Below, in pieces: positions 31,602 to 43,924 of a DNA stretch of 64,000 bases; the first letter of the stretch is position 1, and every line of letters begins with the position of its first letter. The notes under the pieces are model-generated. The model did not search any database. It had not been told where the DNA came from and saw nothing but the letters and a program-made list of their open reading frames with translations. Both the position numbers and the translations under genes were made by a program. Source of the stretch: Poa pratensis (taxonomy: Eukaryota; Streptophyta; Magnoliopsida; Poales; Poaceae); contig CAMZMU010000111.1 of NCBI GenBank assembly GCA_947311845.1, forward strand, positions 13,336,006 through 13,400,005, given 5' to 3'.

Positions 31602-34600
31602 ATGTCCGGTTTCGTGGGGGTCGTCGTCTCCGATCCCTCGCTGCAGGGCCAGTTCACGCAGGTCGAGCTCCGATCGCTCAAGGCCAAGGTGACGCCCAAA
31701 TCCATTGTTTTTTTTGCTCCTCTGCACGAGAAAACCACAATTGTTAGCGTTTCCCCTATCAGCTCCGCTCCAATTCGAGGTTTCCGTTTTGTTGGGTTGC
31801 AGTTCGTGTCTCTGAAGAGGGAATCAGGCCATGTCACCACCAAGAACCTCCCGGGCTGATGAAGAAGCTGAGGGGACTCAATGAAGTGGTATCCGAGGAG
31901 GAGATCGCCGCTTTCTTGTTGGAGTCGTACCCCGACAGCGACCAGGAGATTGAGTTCGAGTCGTTCCTCCGGGTACATCTCGGCGATTCTCTAAGTTTCC
32001 CTGACTATTACTGAATTTCTGTGGAGGGAGAGTATGTCATTGTCTTACAGAATTTTGTTCGAATGGGGAATTTGGTCTGGTGTTTTTGCAGGAGTACCTG
32101 AATTGCAAGCAAGGGTGAGCGCCAACGAAGGAAGCGCCGCTGCTGCCGGCGGGGCTGGCCGTGGCAAGAATTCGTCGGCTTTCCTCAAATCTACCATCAC
32201 TACGCTGCTGCACAATCTCAACCAGGCGGAGAAATCTTCATATGTGGCGCATATTAACACTTACCTGGGTGACGACCCATTCCTGAAGAAGTACTTGCCA
32301 ATCGACCCATCCGGCAACCAGCTATTTGATCTTATTAGGGATGGTGTTGTGCTCTGGTGAGATGGCTTTCTAGCTAGCTGCAGGGCACATGCCCATTTAC
32401 TCTTCAAACAGAATTTGTCTGCTAGTCCTAGCTGATGTTAATTCATTGGTTGATCTTTTGTCAGTAAGTTGATCAATGTAGCTGTACCTGGGACCATTGA
32501 TGAGAGGGCAATAAATAAGAAAAGAGTTCTTAACCCATGGGAGAGGAATGAAAACCACACACTGTGCCTCAACTCTGCCAAGGCCATTGGATGCACTGTT
32601 GTCAACATTGGTACCCAGGATTTGGTGGAAGGAAGGGTATGTCATGTATTCCATACTTGATATTGTAACTCATGGTGCAGTGTGATCGATCTAAAAATGT
32701 TGCTGATATCTAAATTATCTTTTTCTCTTTTGCAACAAGCTGAATTATTCGTCTTTCTTTTATTCTCTCATGTCCTGTATGGTGATCAATAATTTTGTTT
32801 GATGAACTGATAGGTAATTCTAGGTATATGCACTCTTACCATTACTAAATGCTGCTTATCCTTTGTCTTCTTCAGTATCACGTACTAGTATGCCCTTCTC
32901 GTACTTCTTTTCTCATTTGCTGGTTGCTGCATGTGCTTTTCTCGTATCCAGATGTTTTAGCCACCTTCTTTAGGGACAAAATGTTCTTAATTCCCATGTT
33001 TGATTCTACAAATTCACTTAATAAAATCAAGGGCGACTTACAAATACTTCTGTTTTTTTTGGCAGCCGCATTTAATTCTTGGATTGATATCTCAAATCAT
33101 AAAGGTAAATATTGAGTTGAATTTTTCATTTTTATGTAAATAAATGGACAAACAATGGTTGAACTCCGGCTTCATCACATAAAGAGTTTCTTGCACTTGT
33201 TCATCAGATTCAACTTTTGGCTGATCTTAATTTCAAGAAGACACCGCAGCTGGTTGAATTGTTTGATGACAGCAAGGTAAATAAAAGCATTCTACCTTTG
33301 TTTCATCTCCTAGTTTACACCTTTGCTCAAAACAAAATCTGCTTTAATGCATGTTGTGCAGGATATAGACGAGGTTTTGAGTTTGTCACCAGAAAAAATG
33401 CTACTTCGATGGATGAACCATCATCTGAAAAAAGCTGGCTACAAGAAAACTGTTAACAATTTCTCTTCAGATGTGAAGGTGGGTATGACAGCAAGTGCCA
33501 CAGCACTTACTAATCGCTTAATTATGTGCAATTTTGACACGTGATACTAGGATCTGCCTAAACCCGTTGATACAAGATCTTACTGTTCATTTGAGTTTTG
33601 TCGGCAAAGCAACAGCCAGCTTTGCAGCATTATCTATAAACCATTTTGTCCACAGTTGAATGTTTTCTTCTTATTTTTTTAATATAGGTTAATTTGTTGC
33701 CCTGCACTCGATCCACCATACTATTTGTATTCATGCTTCTTTTCTTGCTCTGTTCAACTTGGATGATCACATGAGTTAGTTCTGTACAGGATGGTGAAGC
33801 CTATGCTTATCTTCTGAAAGCTCTTGCTCCAGAGACAGCCCCTGAAACAACAGTGGAGACTAAGGATCCTGACGAGAGGGCAAAAATGGTACTAGAACAA
33901 GCAGAGAAGTTGGACTGCAAAAGATACCTTACACCAAAGGATATCACTGAGGGTTCTGCCAACTTGAATCTTGCATTTGTTGCACAAATATTCCAGCATC
34001 GGTAAGTGCTGACTCCTGTTCCTGAAAAGGTTCTAGAATTTTAATGTGACTAAAAGCCCTATGTACTATTTCTCGCTGATGATCTTATTACTGTTAAACA
34101 TTCATCACTTGAATGCTGTCATTCCATGGTGTGCAGGAATGGTCTAACCAGTGACATTAAACAAGTTACACTCACGCAGACAGCAACACGTGATGATATT
34201 TTAGTATCCAGAGAAGAAAGGGCCTTCAGGATGTGGATCAACAGCCTCGGGGTCGAATCATACGTGAATAATGTTTTTGAAGATGTTCGCAATGGGTAAT
34301 GAGATTATTTTCATAGTGTCTTGTGTTTATCAATTAGCGAGTCAATAATTTAGTATATATTTTCTTGCAGATGGGTACTTCTTGAGGTACTTGACAAAGT
34401 TTCTCCAGGATCTGTCAATTGGAAGTTAGCATCAAAACCTCCAATTAAATTGCCATTTAGGAAACTGGAGAATTGCAATCAAGTTATAAAAATCGGGAAG
34501 GAGTTAAAATTCTCATTAGTGAATTTAGCTGGGAATGATATTGTTCAGGGAAATAAGAAATTGATAGTTGGTGAGTTTGACTGCATGTAACTTTTGTAGA

Positions 34601-35649
34601 TGCTAATGCACCTTAATAATTTGTTTGATATATAATTTAACCTTCTTTGAAATGTCTTTCAGCACTTCTGTGGCAATTGATGAGATTTAATATCCTTCAA
34701 TTGCTAAACAGACTGAGATCCCACTCCCAAGGATCCCAAGGAAAGCAAATTACTGATGCGGATATACTGAACTGGGCCAACAACAAAGTGAAAGCATCAG
34801 GAAGAACATCTCGAATGGAAAGCTTCAAGGTGATTTTAATTTCCATAACCTTTACTTGAGCATATCAGAAACTCCAGCTGTTCATTTTCCTTTATGTTTT
34901 TCCCTTCAGGATAAGAGCTTATCAAGTGGAGTGTTCTTCCTCGAACTTCTTAGTGCAGTTCAGCCAAGGGTTGTGAACTGGAAAGTAGTAACAAAGGGGG
35001 AAGCCGGTCTGTTCTTTGTCCATATGTGCTATTACATGAATCGGCTTTTGATTAACCATATAAGGGGAAATAAAGAAGCAACATAGTAATGGCTGATAGA
35101 CATATTCTTTCGATTTTGCAGACGACGAAAAGAAGCTAAATTCTACGTACATCATCAGTGTTGCAAGAAAGCTTGGATGTTCTGTCTTCCTACTGCCAGA
35201 GGACATTATAGAGGTAAAATGCTGAATGCTATAGTATCTTCATCTCTGACTTATGTAAATCCTTTTCTTTTCTGAAGGCTGATGATGGTTGTTGATCGAG
35301 AATAGAAACTGAGTTGTGCTATTTATATTATTGGTTTCATATTCTTTTGTTCTTGTTGTTTGAACAGGTGAACCAGAAGATGATCCTAACTCTTACTGCT
35401 AGCATTATGTACTGGAGCCTACAAAGAACGCCACTATCACAATCTGATATGTCTGAACCATCGGAGCCATCCAGTATGGCTTCTGATGCTGCCTCTGATA
35501 TTGGTTCGGAGGATGGCGCCTCGACAGCAGCACCATCTGAATCAGAAGAGGTGAACTCGCTGTCTGACGGTATGTCAAACCTGACCACAGACGATGCCGC
35601 TTCGAATGCTCCACCTGCAGAAAATGGAAACGAGGCAGCAGGATCCTGA
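31602..35649 (+). CDS. FIM: Fimbrin (plastin), actin-bundling protein
   Basis: Cross-links actin filaments into bundles in the cytoplasm. Coding exons: 31602-31688, 31803-31972, 32092-32356, 32465-32636, 33066-33104, 33208-33276, 33362-33478, 33790-34001, 34137-34295, 34371-34570, 34663-34829, 34910-35006, 35122-35213, 35368-35649. About 709 residues, near the plant family size. A degenerate EF-hand-like head ([20 protein letters not shown]) is followed by four calponin-homology domains: CH1 with [21 protein letters not shown]2 with [17 protein letters not shown]3 with [22 protein letters not shown]4 with [12 protein letters not shown] Ser/Glu-rich tail ends the protein. Exon 12 uses a weak donor (GTCTGT). 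One base is missing near 31852 (exon 2) and one near 32102 (exon 3), both in homopolymers; all other exon phases agree. Probably a working gene. Confidence 0.93.
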
Positions 35650-37579
35650 TGATTGTATGTTCGCCGTCGTCGTAGCGCTGTCCATCATTAGTTCTATATA
35701 TACAAGGATTGGTTGGATGTCCAAAGTTGCTGCTGCTACCAGAAGTGAATTTTTCTCCTGCTTTCCAGGTAGCATAATAATAGTTATACATACCGATAGG
35801 TGTAGCCGCCGTTTGTTCATTGAATTTTGCTTAATAGTAGTACTTTACAAGGGTAAGAAATACTACACAGAAGACCGTAGGCATGGGCCACCGGCCGGGT
35901 GGCCATTTTCCTGTACACACTTTAGTACACTTTGATGTCAAAGCTCCTTTACCCAACCTGTGTCTTGTGGGTCCATGTGCTTGGTTTTTCCCGGTTTGTA
36001 CTGCTGTGGCCATTACCGTTTGTACTAAACTGTCGCTGCTGTGGACCATTCATGAGCTGTACATGACATATTGAAGGAACTTGTGGCAATGCAAAGGAAT
36101 TATTGTACACATTGTAGTATCTTTGTTCATTTGAATGCAATGTGACATGTCGGATGTTCACTCCCTATGTGTATTTCTGACACGGATAGCGACGCATAAA
36201 TGAACTGACGATAGATATAAAAAAAAACCCGGCAAAAGAACTGTAATGTATTCAGGTACACAGCTTGTAAGGTAGTATGTAAGACAGAGCGCCCATGAAA
36301 AAAGATAGATGAGCATGTTTAGATCAGCATGAAACGCAGCATGATATGACGGAACTTCCACATGGACAATAGTAGCGTTTGGAAATTAGTATCATCTGTT
36401 TTTATTTGGGTCCAAATACTACAAGGGAGCTTCGGCGGAACATGACACCGAGATGACGAGTCGCGGCAACTGCGTGTTGCGTCTTCCAATGACCCTGCCG
36501 CTCCTCGCAGGCATACAGGGGCAAGGCCAGCACCGGAGCGGAGGGCTGGGCTCCATGCCATTTCCTCTCCTCCCTCCTTAATACGCATTGCTCCCGGAAG
36601 TCAAGTATCAAGTAAAGGCAGCTGCTGCAAGCCACCACCACCCCTGGCCACCCTCCTCCACCGAGCCTCTCCTCCCTCCTTGCAAACTCTCCGCTCTCCC
36701 CAGCCTGCACATGCAAGCCAAGCTGGAACGACCCGATGCTTCCTCCGCTTCTCCTCGTCGTCAAGGTAGTATCTTCCCGGCGGTGGTCTCTGTTCCTGGC
36801 TTGCGCCATTGCCGGCGATGGAGGATAGCTGACACGGCGACGTGGTAATTGGACCGCCCTTTACCATTATCATCCATTCCGCGGCGGCATACACGGGGCA
36901 GGCCAGGCATTTGATCTTCTTCTACCTTAGTATTTTCTCTAGTTAGCTAGCCGGTTAAGTGATTTCTTGCTCTTCGTTCTAGCTTTTCTCTGAATGCAGC
37001 CGACAATCCGACATGGTCGTCGGTGCAAATGTAGAGTGGTGTGAATAACCTTGGGTTATTTGATCTGTATCTTTTTCTTGGGAAAGAAATCAAGCGATGG
37101 TTAATTTCCTAGTGAACCAGTTAGCAGGTGTGATCAGGGGGTGTGATGATGGTTTCGTTTCTCTCTTCCTTCCTCTACCCTGTTTGTTTTGCGAGTGAAA
37201 TCTTCTCTTCTTTGCTGCGTAGATGTACTTGCATCGCACATCGATCTAACGCAGAGCGGCGCACAGTAATTAAGCAGCTAGGAAACTGAGTTCTCGTTCG
37301 CGTGATGCCGAAACAGTACGCGGCATGCATAGTGTTCGTCGCTGCTGCGGCCATGCATCAGGCCGGTTACAGTGCGTGTTCTGGGTAGCAGGCAGCCATG
37401 ATACAAGGGAGAATCGGGGAGCATGTTCGCGGACAGAGAGAACCTTGCTTCCTCCTCTGTCTGGCTCGCTCGACCTTTATTTTCTATCATCACAGAAAGA
37501 AAACGTATGTACTGACATAGTAAGAACAAAGAGCATCGCATCTCGACGACCGGCGTGGAGGGCACCAAATTCAACAGTC
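35650..37579. other. Fimbrin 3' UTR, then spacer
   Basis: The transcript probably ends within the first 500 bp. Further on, about 36540-36850 is C-rich on the plus strand and resembles a 5' leader, ending in a donor-like CGTCAAGGTAGTA near 36762, but no coding exon follows that I can recognise. The 13-bp duplication GAATTATCTATTC (37580-37592) starts the next element. Confidence 0.4.
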
Positions 37580-37592
37580 GAATTATCTATTC

Positions 37593-38155
37593 CTACGCGT
37601 GGCTCTCGATACAAGGGAGACGACCGGTGTGGCTCGATCTGGCGGCGCTCTCGGGGCTTCATGACTGGTCCATATGGGGTAGTGTGATGGGTGTCCGGGA
37701 GAAATCCCTGCTGACATGTTCGGCACCGGCGCGGTGGCGCTCGTGGGCATCGCCATTCCTCCTTTGAGGGCGTCGTGGGTACCCCCTCTCCGCTCCCCTC
37801 TGAGTGTCGGGGGAAACCCTAGGACTAGCTTGCTGGTCCGGGCAGCAGCGTCGTTCCTACGTCGCATTCCATCCTGAAGGTGCTGCCTTGATACTCGGGG
37901 TCCCCGGTTTCATGAGGCGTGGTTGTTGGTCGAGCTCGGAGGACGGATGGGTGGATGGCTGCCCCTCGTTTCGCTGCTAGAGTGTTGTCTTCCTTGCGCT
38001 CTTCGAGCTGTATCGCAATTTTCTTGCTTTTCTAGTTTCTTTCATGTTGGGCATGTTTTTGCTGTTGCCCCAGCATTTCTGGTGGCTGTTGTATGGTTGC
38101 TTGTATGGTTGTTGCTTTATTTATAAAGCGGGGCGAAATCTTATTTCGAGAGAGA
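37593..38155 (+). mobile_element. Non-LTR retroposon with 13-bp target duplication
   Basis: 563 bp flanked by perfect GAATTATCTATTC (37580-37592, 38156-38168). The 3' end reads TTATTTATAAAGCGGGGCGA, the terminus of a common grass LINE group, without a long A run. No reverse transcriptase; it is 5'-truncated or a LINE-mobilised derivative. Confidence 0.8.
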
Positions 38156-38168
38156 GAATTATCTATTC

Positions 38169-39423
38169 GCTGTAGTACGAACTAACGAGTTGATCACGCT
38201 TGATCGGCCTGCGAGGTGTCAAATCTGTAATGAAGACCGACGTTAGCTAGTTGTATCATATGAATCTCGTGATGAATCACACTTGCTGGATGCATGCCAA
38301 GGAAAACGGCAAGTTCATGAAGTTCTGCCTGGCTCTGGCTATAGCTTATGACTAGCTAACCAGCAAGTTACGAGTAGTTTAACATGCTGATCAGGGTGAG
38401 CCCAACCAACCAAGTGCAAACGCAGTAGGCGTTGTGTGCTTCCCAATCACACATAAATTTGGTCGCCATGCTTACAAGTCCTTGTAAGGACAGGGCTAGG
38501 ACCAGCACCGGCTCTGCGCTGCATGCCATGCCGTGCCAATGCGATGCCCACAGTCAACAGTGCCCGCAGCAGCGGCAGCGCCTAGACAGGAGGAGACTCT
38601 ACGCCGGGCTAGGCCGGCCGGGGAGACGACGGGGAGCGCGCGCGCACAGCCTACGATGCCGCCAGCAACCTGGCCCTCGTGCCAAGGGCCGCATCTTGTC
38701 CGGATCCGCGTGCATTGCACCCAAAAATCTGGGTGTCGTTTCGTTTAGCAAAGGAAATATAAGTGGTACGTGCGGCGAGTTCCCGTGATGCGTCCCCGTA
38801 TACTTTCAAGTGCCAATCATGCAGGCTAACCCTGCGAGACCATGTCAACGAGCTAGCTCGGCTCGACTTGTTTAACAAACGAGTAAAAAACAAAACTCAG
38901 CTCGACTCAGTAATCTCGCGCGAGTAGCTCATTTAGCTTGCTATAGGTGCGAACAGGATCATATATGAGAAAAACTAGTAATTCTCTTACAAATTTAGAA
39001 CTAGAAAAATAATAGTCCTTCCATAATTCCACATAGGCAAGATCAATAAAAAAAGATAGTAGCTCTACACCACTAGGGGTGGAAGAAACATTAGCAGTTT
39101 GGCACTCGTCTATAAAACTCCTCTATATTTGAGTGAGTTTAACGAGCTAAACGAGTAGGTCGTTGCTCGGCTCATTAAGCTCAGTCAACAAAAGAGTTCA
39201 AATTCAAAACTTGCAAATATACAAAGTAATAGTTGTCGACGTGTTAACGGGGGTAGCCATATAACTCGAGGTCGACGTCAAAGCGAAAGAGATGTGGGGA
39301 TTGCAACTATTGATTAGTCCTGGTACGAGATTGGCACGGGAGATTTACGCAAATTCGGCCCCTCTGTGAGGTAAAGACTTACTCATGTAGGATATATGGG
39401 TTACTTTGCGAGAGAGGTGTTTT
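38169..39423. other. Spacer with GAGCTCGGCTCG-type repeats
   Basis: No gene seen. At 38850-39190 words such as AGCTCGGCTCGACTTG and ACGAGCTAAACGAG occur in opposite orientations at the two ends, which may mark a degenerate foldback element. The GC-rich frames at 38432-38788 show no domain. Confidence 0.4.
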
Positions 39424-39804
39424 GGAGCCCAAGCTCCATGTAGCTTGTTTTTTAAAAATTCAAAATTTGCATTTTATGTTTCTAAAAATCGGTAAAAAAT
39501 CCCAGATGTAGATACTGATAAGATGTAAAAGTGTGCATTATTTTAAATCAAAATTAATTGTATTGTGGGCTGAAAAAAAATGACAAATGGATGGATCTGG
39601 GTGGTGGACAGTACATAGTTTTAAAAAGTTGAATTTTTACCCTATTATCTTTTTTGTGCAGCCTAAAATATTACGAATTTTGAGTTAAAATTTTACATGC
39701 TCGTAGATCTCGACACTATCTACATCTGCGATTTTTTCACAATTTTTAAAAGCTAAAAGGTGCCGATTTTGAATTAAAAACGAGTTACATGGAGCTCGGG
39801 CTCC
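39424..39804. mobile_element. Foldback MITE (GGAGCCCAAGCTCC ends)
   Basis: 381 bp with inverted ends GGAGCCCAAGCTCCATGTA and complementary TACATGGAGCTCGGGCTCC and an AT-rich middle. Superfamily uncertain; flanking TTT suggests a 3-bp target site. Confidence 0.7.
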
Positions 39805-40154
39805 ATTTATAACTTTGCTAAATAGTTACAACTAGAATCGGCATTTTTAGAGAGTATGTGAAATACTCGGCGATAGCCAAACAAAAGTTGGCATAATACC
39901 AACGTAACGAATCGGACTAGTTGATAACCTTAGGCTACATAACTAACCGATAACCTTTTAGAATACTTAGGCCACTTTCACATTCCAAAGCATCTCGAGT
40001 GATCAAATTAATCTAAATCTGTCATTACATTTTGAGCCGCATGGGACTTTTTTTTGACGGGTTGAGTCGCATGGGACTTTCTACCACGAAAGGGCTCCAT
40101 GCTTAATAGCAGTACATGTGTGCGAAAATATCTTGGAGAACCTGGCTACCTTAT

Positions 40155-40487
40155 ACCCTGATATGCGAAAATAATTTAAAAATTCAAAAAAGATCAAAAA
40201 GTTTTGAAACTGACATTCCGGCAAACATTACCAAGTATTGTACCCGTACAAAAAGTTTTGCCAAAAAAAAACTTTTATTGCGCCCTAGATAAAAGATTTA
40301 CCTAAAGTTGCGCTATACACGCTATATTCGTCAGAAATTTCACTTTTTTTGCCCAGAAATCAACGAGAATTATTTACTGTCCAAAATTTTACACGAGTAG
40401 AACACTTAGTAATATTTGAGTGTAAAAAAATTCAAAAATTTCTGACAATATTTTGATTTTCTAAATATTATTCTCGCATATCAGGGT
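40155..40487. mobile_element. Foldback MITE (ACCCTGATATGCGA ends)
   Basis: 333 bp with ends ACCCTGATATGCGA and complementary TCGCATATCAGGGT and an AT-rich interior, similar in build to the MITE at 39424. The end sequences are related in style but not in sequence. Confidence 0.65.
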
Positions 40488-40494
40488 GCGTCAT

Positions 40495-40795
40495 ACCTGG
40501 CCATGGGAAGCCCGGCCCGAAATTCCAGGGCCTGGGCCGCCATGGGCCTGTCTATGGGTGGGCCTGGGCCTCATATTTAGGCCCGAATATCGCATGGGTC
40601 TAGGCCTGGGCTTTGTATATTGACGTTTTCAGGAAGAAGCCCGGCCCGAGGCCCGAAAGCCCGATGGGATTTTGCGCTCATGGGAGGGTCTGGGCCTGAA
40701 ATATAGGCCCGAAGGTCGGATGGACCTGGGCCTGAGATTTTGCCCATGGGCTTTTTTAGGCCCGGCCCGAAGCCCGGCCCGGCCCATGGCCAGGT
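40495..40795. repeat. GC-rich GGCCC/GGGCC repeat element, full-length copy
   Basis: About 300 bp, almost wholly GGCCC and GGGCC words, with inverted ends ACCTGGCCATGGG at 40495 and its near-complement ending at 40795. It begins 8 bp after the previous MITE ends. A truncated copy is at 8404-8651. Confidence 0.65.
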
Positions 40796-41365
40796 CGGTG
40801 TGCACCCGAGAGGCAAAGTCCGGGTCATACATGTGTGCCCTCAATAGCTTTGATGCAACTCTAATTGGTGAAAAGTTGAAAAATTAAAAAGGCCTGAGTG
40901 TGGCATTTTGTATCCCGGGCTACATGTAGCCTTTTAAAAAAATCGAAAACAATATTTTAAAGTTTAAGAAAAATCTGAAAAAAAAATCCCAACATTGTAA
41001 TTCAGCCTGTGTAAAATGCTAACCCTAGTGCAGAACGACACATCGGATACCCCTCTATGGCAACGGCAAGAGTTAGGCGACGGAAGAATGAGTTCCGAAG
41101 CACGCGCGCATGCTAGTCGGTCGATGGGCCCGACACAATGGTAACGGAGGCGGAAAACAGCTCCGTTGCTCATATATGGGCAACGGAGGAAATAATATCT
41201 CCGTTGCTTATATGACCACATCGGAAACGGAGATCGGTCTATCTCCGTTTCCCATGTGAAGGCCCATTAAGCGGTGCCGGTATTAATATCTCCCACTCCA
41301 GTGTATCTCACTCTCCCCAGTTCCTAACCCTAGACGCACACGCTCTCCTCCTACTTCACCCATCG

Positions 41366-41929
41366 ATGACGAACCCCTCCGGCGCTGACGGAGGTCAGGA
41401 TGGAGCATCTTCCTCCTCCCACCCTCCGAGGCGCAACCCAGATCACCCCTACAACTGGGGCGATATCCCCGGCGACCGCGATCGCCAGTTCATTTGGAGC
41501 CGTCAAATCCCATCCGGATCCACGGCGGCGGCGGCCACCGATGCCCGGATCTCGTCCTCCTCGGACGATGAGGACGAGGATCTGGAGGTCGGTCTCCTCC
41601 TCTCTCGCGCCGCCTTTGAGCGCGAGCACGCCGACGGTGTCATTCGGGCGTCTGCGATGCAGAGAGCTATCCGCATCTCGGCCGCCGAGCACACGATAGA
41701 AGCCGCCGAGGAGGCGTTGTTCCAGACGCAGCTCCGGGCGGCCATATACCGCTCTCTTCTCCCTAGCCAGGGCCCTGGGCCAGATGCGGCGGCGGCAGCG
41801 GTGGCGGCGGCGGAGGAGGAGGATGAGGAGGAGGAGGACGCTCCGGTGTTCGAGCAGGATGAGGTCTCCTCTGACGTCTCCTCTGGCAGTGACTCCGGCG
41901 CCGACGCCTGGGACGCAATCCGCGACTGA
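41366..41929 (+). CDS. Unrecognised 187-codon acidic ORF inside the CACTA element
   Basis: Starts MTNPSGADGGQDGASSS and runs unbroken to a stop at 41927-41929. Residues 65-80 are Ser/Asp/Glu-rich (ISSSSDDEDEDLE); a likely helical Ala/Glu/Arg-rich stretch follows (about 85-130), then poly-Ala and poly-Glu runs, ending SDSGADAWDAIRD. I recognise no family. Its uninterrupted length in a window full of frame breaks suggests a maintained or recently captured frame; composition alone could also produce it. It could be a remnant element protein or a host fragment. Confidence 0.5.
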   Translation: MTNPSGADGGQDGASSSSHPPRRNPDHPYNWGDIPGDRDRQFIWSRQIPSGSTAAAATDARISSSSDDEDEDLEVGLLLSRAAFEREHADGVIRASAMQRAIRISAAEHTIEAAEEALFQTQLRAAIYRSLLPSQGPGPDAAAAAVAAAEEEDEEEEDAPVFEQDEVSSDVSSGSDSGADAWDAIRD

Positions 41930-41959
41930 AAGCGACCCCGCCTCGCCTAAGGTAAATGA

Positions 41960-42425
41960 CCGCTCTTTTTACTATGTATTTGCTCTGTTAGAGTATTTAT
42001 TTAGCTCCGTTTGCTCTGTTTTGTAGCTCTTTTTAGCTATATATTTGCTCTGTTAGCTACTTAATTATTTAGATCGGTTTGCTCTGTTAGTTAGCTCTGT
42101 TCAGCTATGTATTTGCTCTGTTAGAGTATTTATTTAGCTTCGTTTGCTCTGTTTTGTAGCTCTGTTTAGCTATGTATTTGCTCTGTTAGCTACTTAATTA
42201 TTTCGATCGGTTTGCTCTGTTATTTAGCTCTGTTTAGCTATGTATTTGCTATGCTAGCTACTTATTTAGCTCGGTTTGCTCTGTTAGTTAGCTCTGTTCA
42301 GCTATGTATTTGCTATGTTAGCTACTTATTTAGCACCGTTTGCTCTGTTAGCTGCTTATCCCACTACATTTTGCTTTGTTTACTGCTTATTGGCTCTGTT
42401 TATTAGCTTTGTTTGCTGTTTTTAA
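41960..42425 (+). repeat. T-rich minisatellite-like array inside the CACTA element
   Basis: About 460 bp made of variants of TTTGCTCTGTTAG, TTAGCTCTGTTCAG and CTATGTATTTGCT in a nested order of roughly 45-115 bp. It lies just after the ORF and a donor-like CTAAGGTAAATG (41948). Confidence 0.7.
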
Positions 42426-43173
42426 CAAAGAATATTCGTTGTGTCAAGACCTTGGTGGATGCTTGGTGACGATGCTGCTGCCGTGAAGACCTAGGAGCGG
42501 GGCTCCATACACGGTGCCGTCACCAGGAGCAGTACATTTTGCGCAGCAGGATGAAGACAGTAGATGTTCATCTGGCGGCCGTGAAGACATAGAAGTAGAG
42601 CTCCAGCCACGTGCACTGATGAATTTTTGTAAAGCAGGGCGTACAAGAATACGGTGACGACCGGGCGGCCGTCTAGTCGCATGGAGCGGGGCTCCATCGA
42701 CGGCACAGCCCGTCACCGTGTTTTTTTTGTTTTTCTGTAACCCTTATTAGAAACGGTGATTAGAAAAACTCCGTATCTAATGTGAAACGTATCAGTGACG
42801 ATCAAATATAACAACCGTTGCCCATGTTAGGGGCAACGGTTTATCACCTCCGTTGCCATTGAGCTCTTCACATCAGTGACAGGGTCGGGGACACCGACCC
42901 TTTCTCCGTTGTCGATGGGGCTTTTGCCCCGTTTCCGATGTGTCGTTCTGTACTAGTGTAAAAGTGAACAATTTAAGTAATGAACAGTGCACAGATCTGA
43001 ATCTCCTCAAATTTGTCAGATTTGTCTTTTTTGTGTGGCTCAAAATACAAAGTGGTTTGAATTGAGATTTTGCATGTTGGAAGAATACATCATTATCATT
43101 ATATAGAATTTTTGGAACTTAAAAATGGCGTTTTCAAAATTTTCAAATAACAGGCTACATGTAGCCCGGGATA

Positions 43174-43924
43174 CACTTAGACTTTTCGTGGTACGCCACG
43201 GCATGAGACATACAAAAGTCGTACGCAGACCCTTTAGCAAGTTTGATAATCAAACTGAGCCTCGCGACAAGTACAGTAATTTAGAGCATCACACTTAGGC
43301 TCTTATTAGTTAGGCCTACCGCATAGTACAAGAAACTAGTTGCACTGGTCGCGAGGCTCTCATTAGTTGGGCCTATCACGTGACAAAGCAACTACTATTA
43401 CTGGAAATTCTTAAGCAACTTTGCTTGTGTGCGTGTACCGGTGATGGACAGCGGGCTGGCAAGCCGTGCTTCCGCCGGCGTTGGCTAACCATTGACGAGA
43501 ACCAGTGATCGCAAAAGGCCGAGTAGCATTTGCTCACTGTCCTTAGGTTTTTGGCGGAGGAAACTGGGAATAAAATCTTCACCGTGCAGCCAATATGGAA
43601 ATTAAATATATGCAAAGAGTCCAAGAGATCAATTGAAGACCAACAAGCTGGCTAACGGAGCACCCTATATAATATTCTCTCCATTTACTGAAATCAAACA
43701 ATGTAAAGTTTGACCAAGATTTTTCTTCAAATCCAACAATGTAAAGTTGGACCAAGATTTTAGGAAAAACTAACACCACTTATAATATATAAATAAATTA
43801 AAAAAATATTTCATGACTCACCTAATGGTGTTGATTTGGTATTGCAGACGTTAATGGATTTTTTTAACAATTTGGTCAAACTTTATGTTGTTTGACTTTG
43901 AAAAGAATATAGGGCTTGCCTTTC
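43174..43924. other. Spacer with small repeats
   Basis: Contains two imperfect copies of a unit with GGCTCT(T/C)ATTAGTT(A/G)GGCCTA (about 43300-43380) and two of AATGTAAAGTTTGACCAAGA (43700-43760), the latter probably part of a decayed mariner-type MITE. No gene. Confidence 0.4.

Larger units (their letters stand above)
41023..42958. mobile_element. Small CACTA (En/Spm) transposon
   Basis: 1936 bp. The right end is a proper CACTAGTACAGAACGACAC (read inward); the left end is mutated to CCCTAGTGCAGAACGACAC. The 3-bp duplication TAA flanks it (41020-41022, 42959-42961). Subterminal copies of CTCCGTTGCC in both orientations fit the superfamily. No TnpA/TnpD transposase is present, so it is non-autonomous. 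Confidence 0.88.
40910..43173. mobile_element. Foldback MITE split by a CACTA element
   Basis: Outer inverted ends GTATCCCGGGCTACATGTAG (from 40910) and the complementary CTACATGTAGCCCGGGATAC (to 43173). The MITE itself is 40910-41022 plus 42962-43173, about 320 bp; the rest is the CACTA element. Its style matches the MITE at 39424. Confidence 0.75.

Noticed and set aside
35868..36080. Short frames after fimbrin (35883-36074 plus, 35831-36049 minus)
   Set aside because: They lie in the 3' UTR region, have no domain, and are too short to support.
36540..36850. Possible first exon of an unlisted gene
   Set aside because: Leader-like composition and a donor-like GGTAGTA are present, but no downstream exon with a recognisable protein was found before the retroposon.
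41960..42425. Possible CRISPR-like or satellite array
   Set aside because: Unit lengths are irregular, spacers are repeats themselves, and the array sits inside a plant CACTA element.
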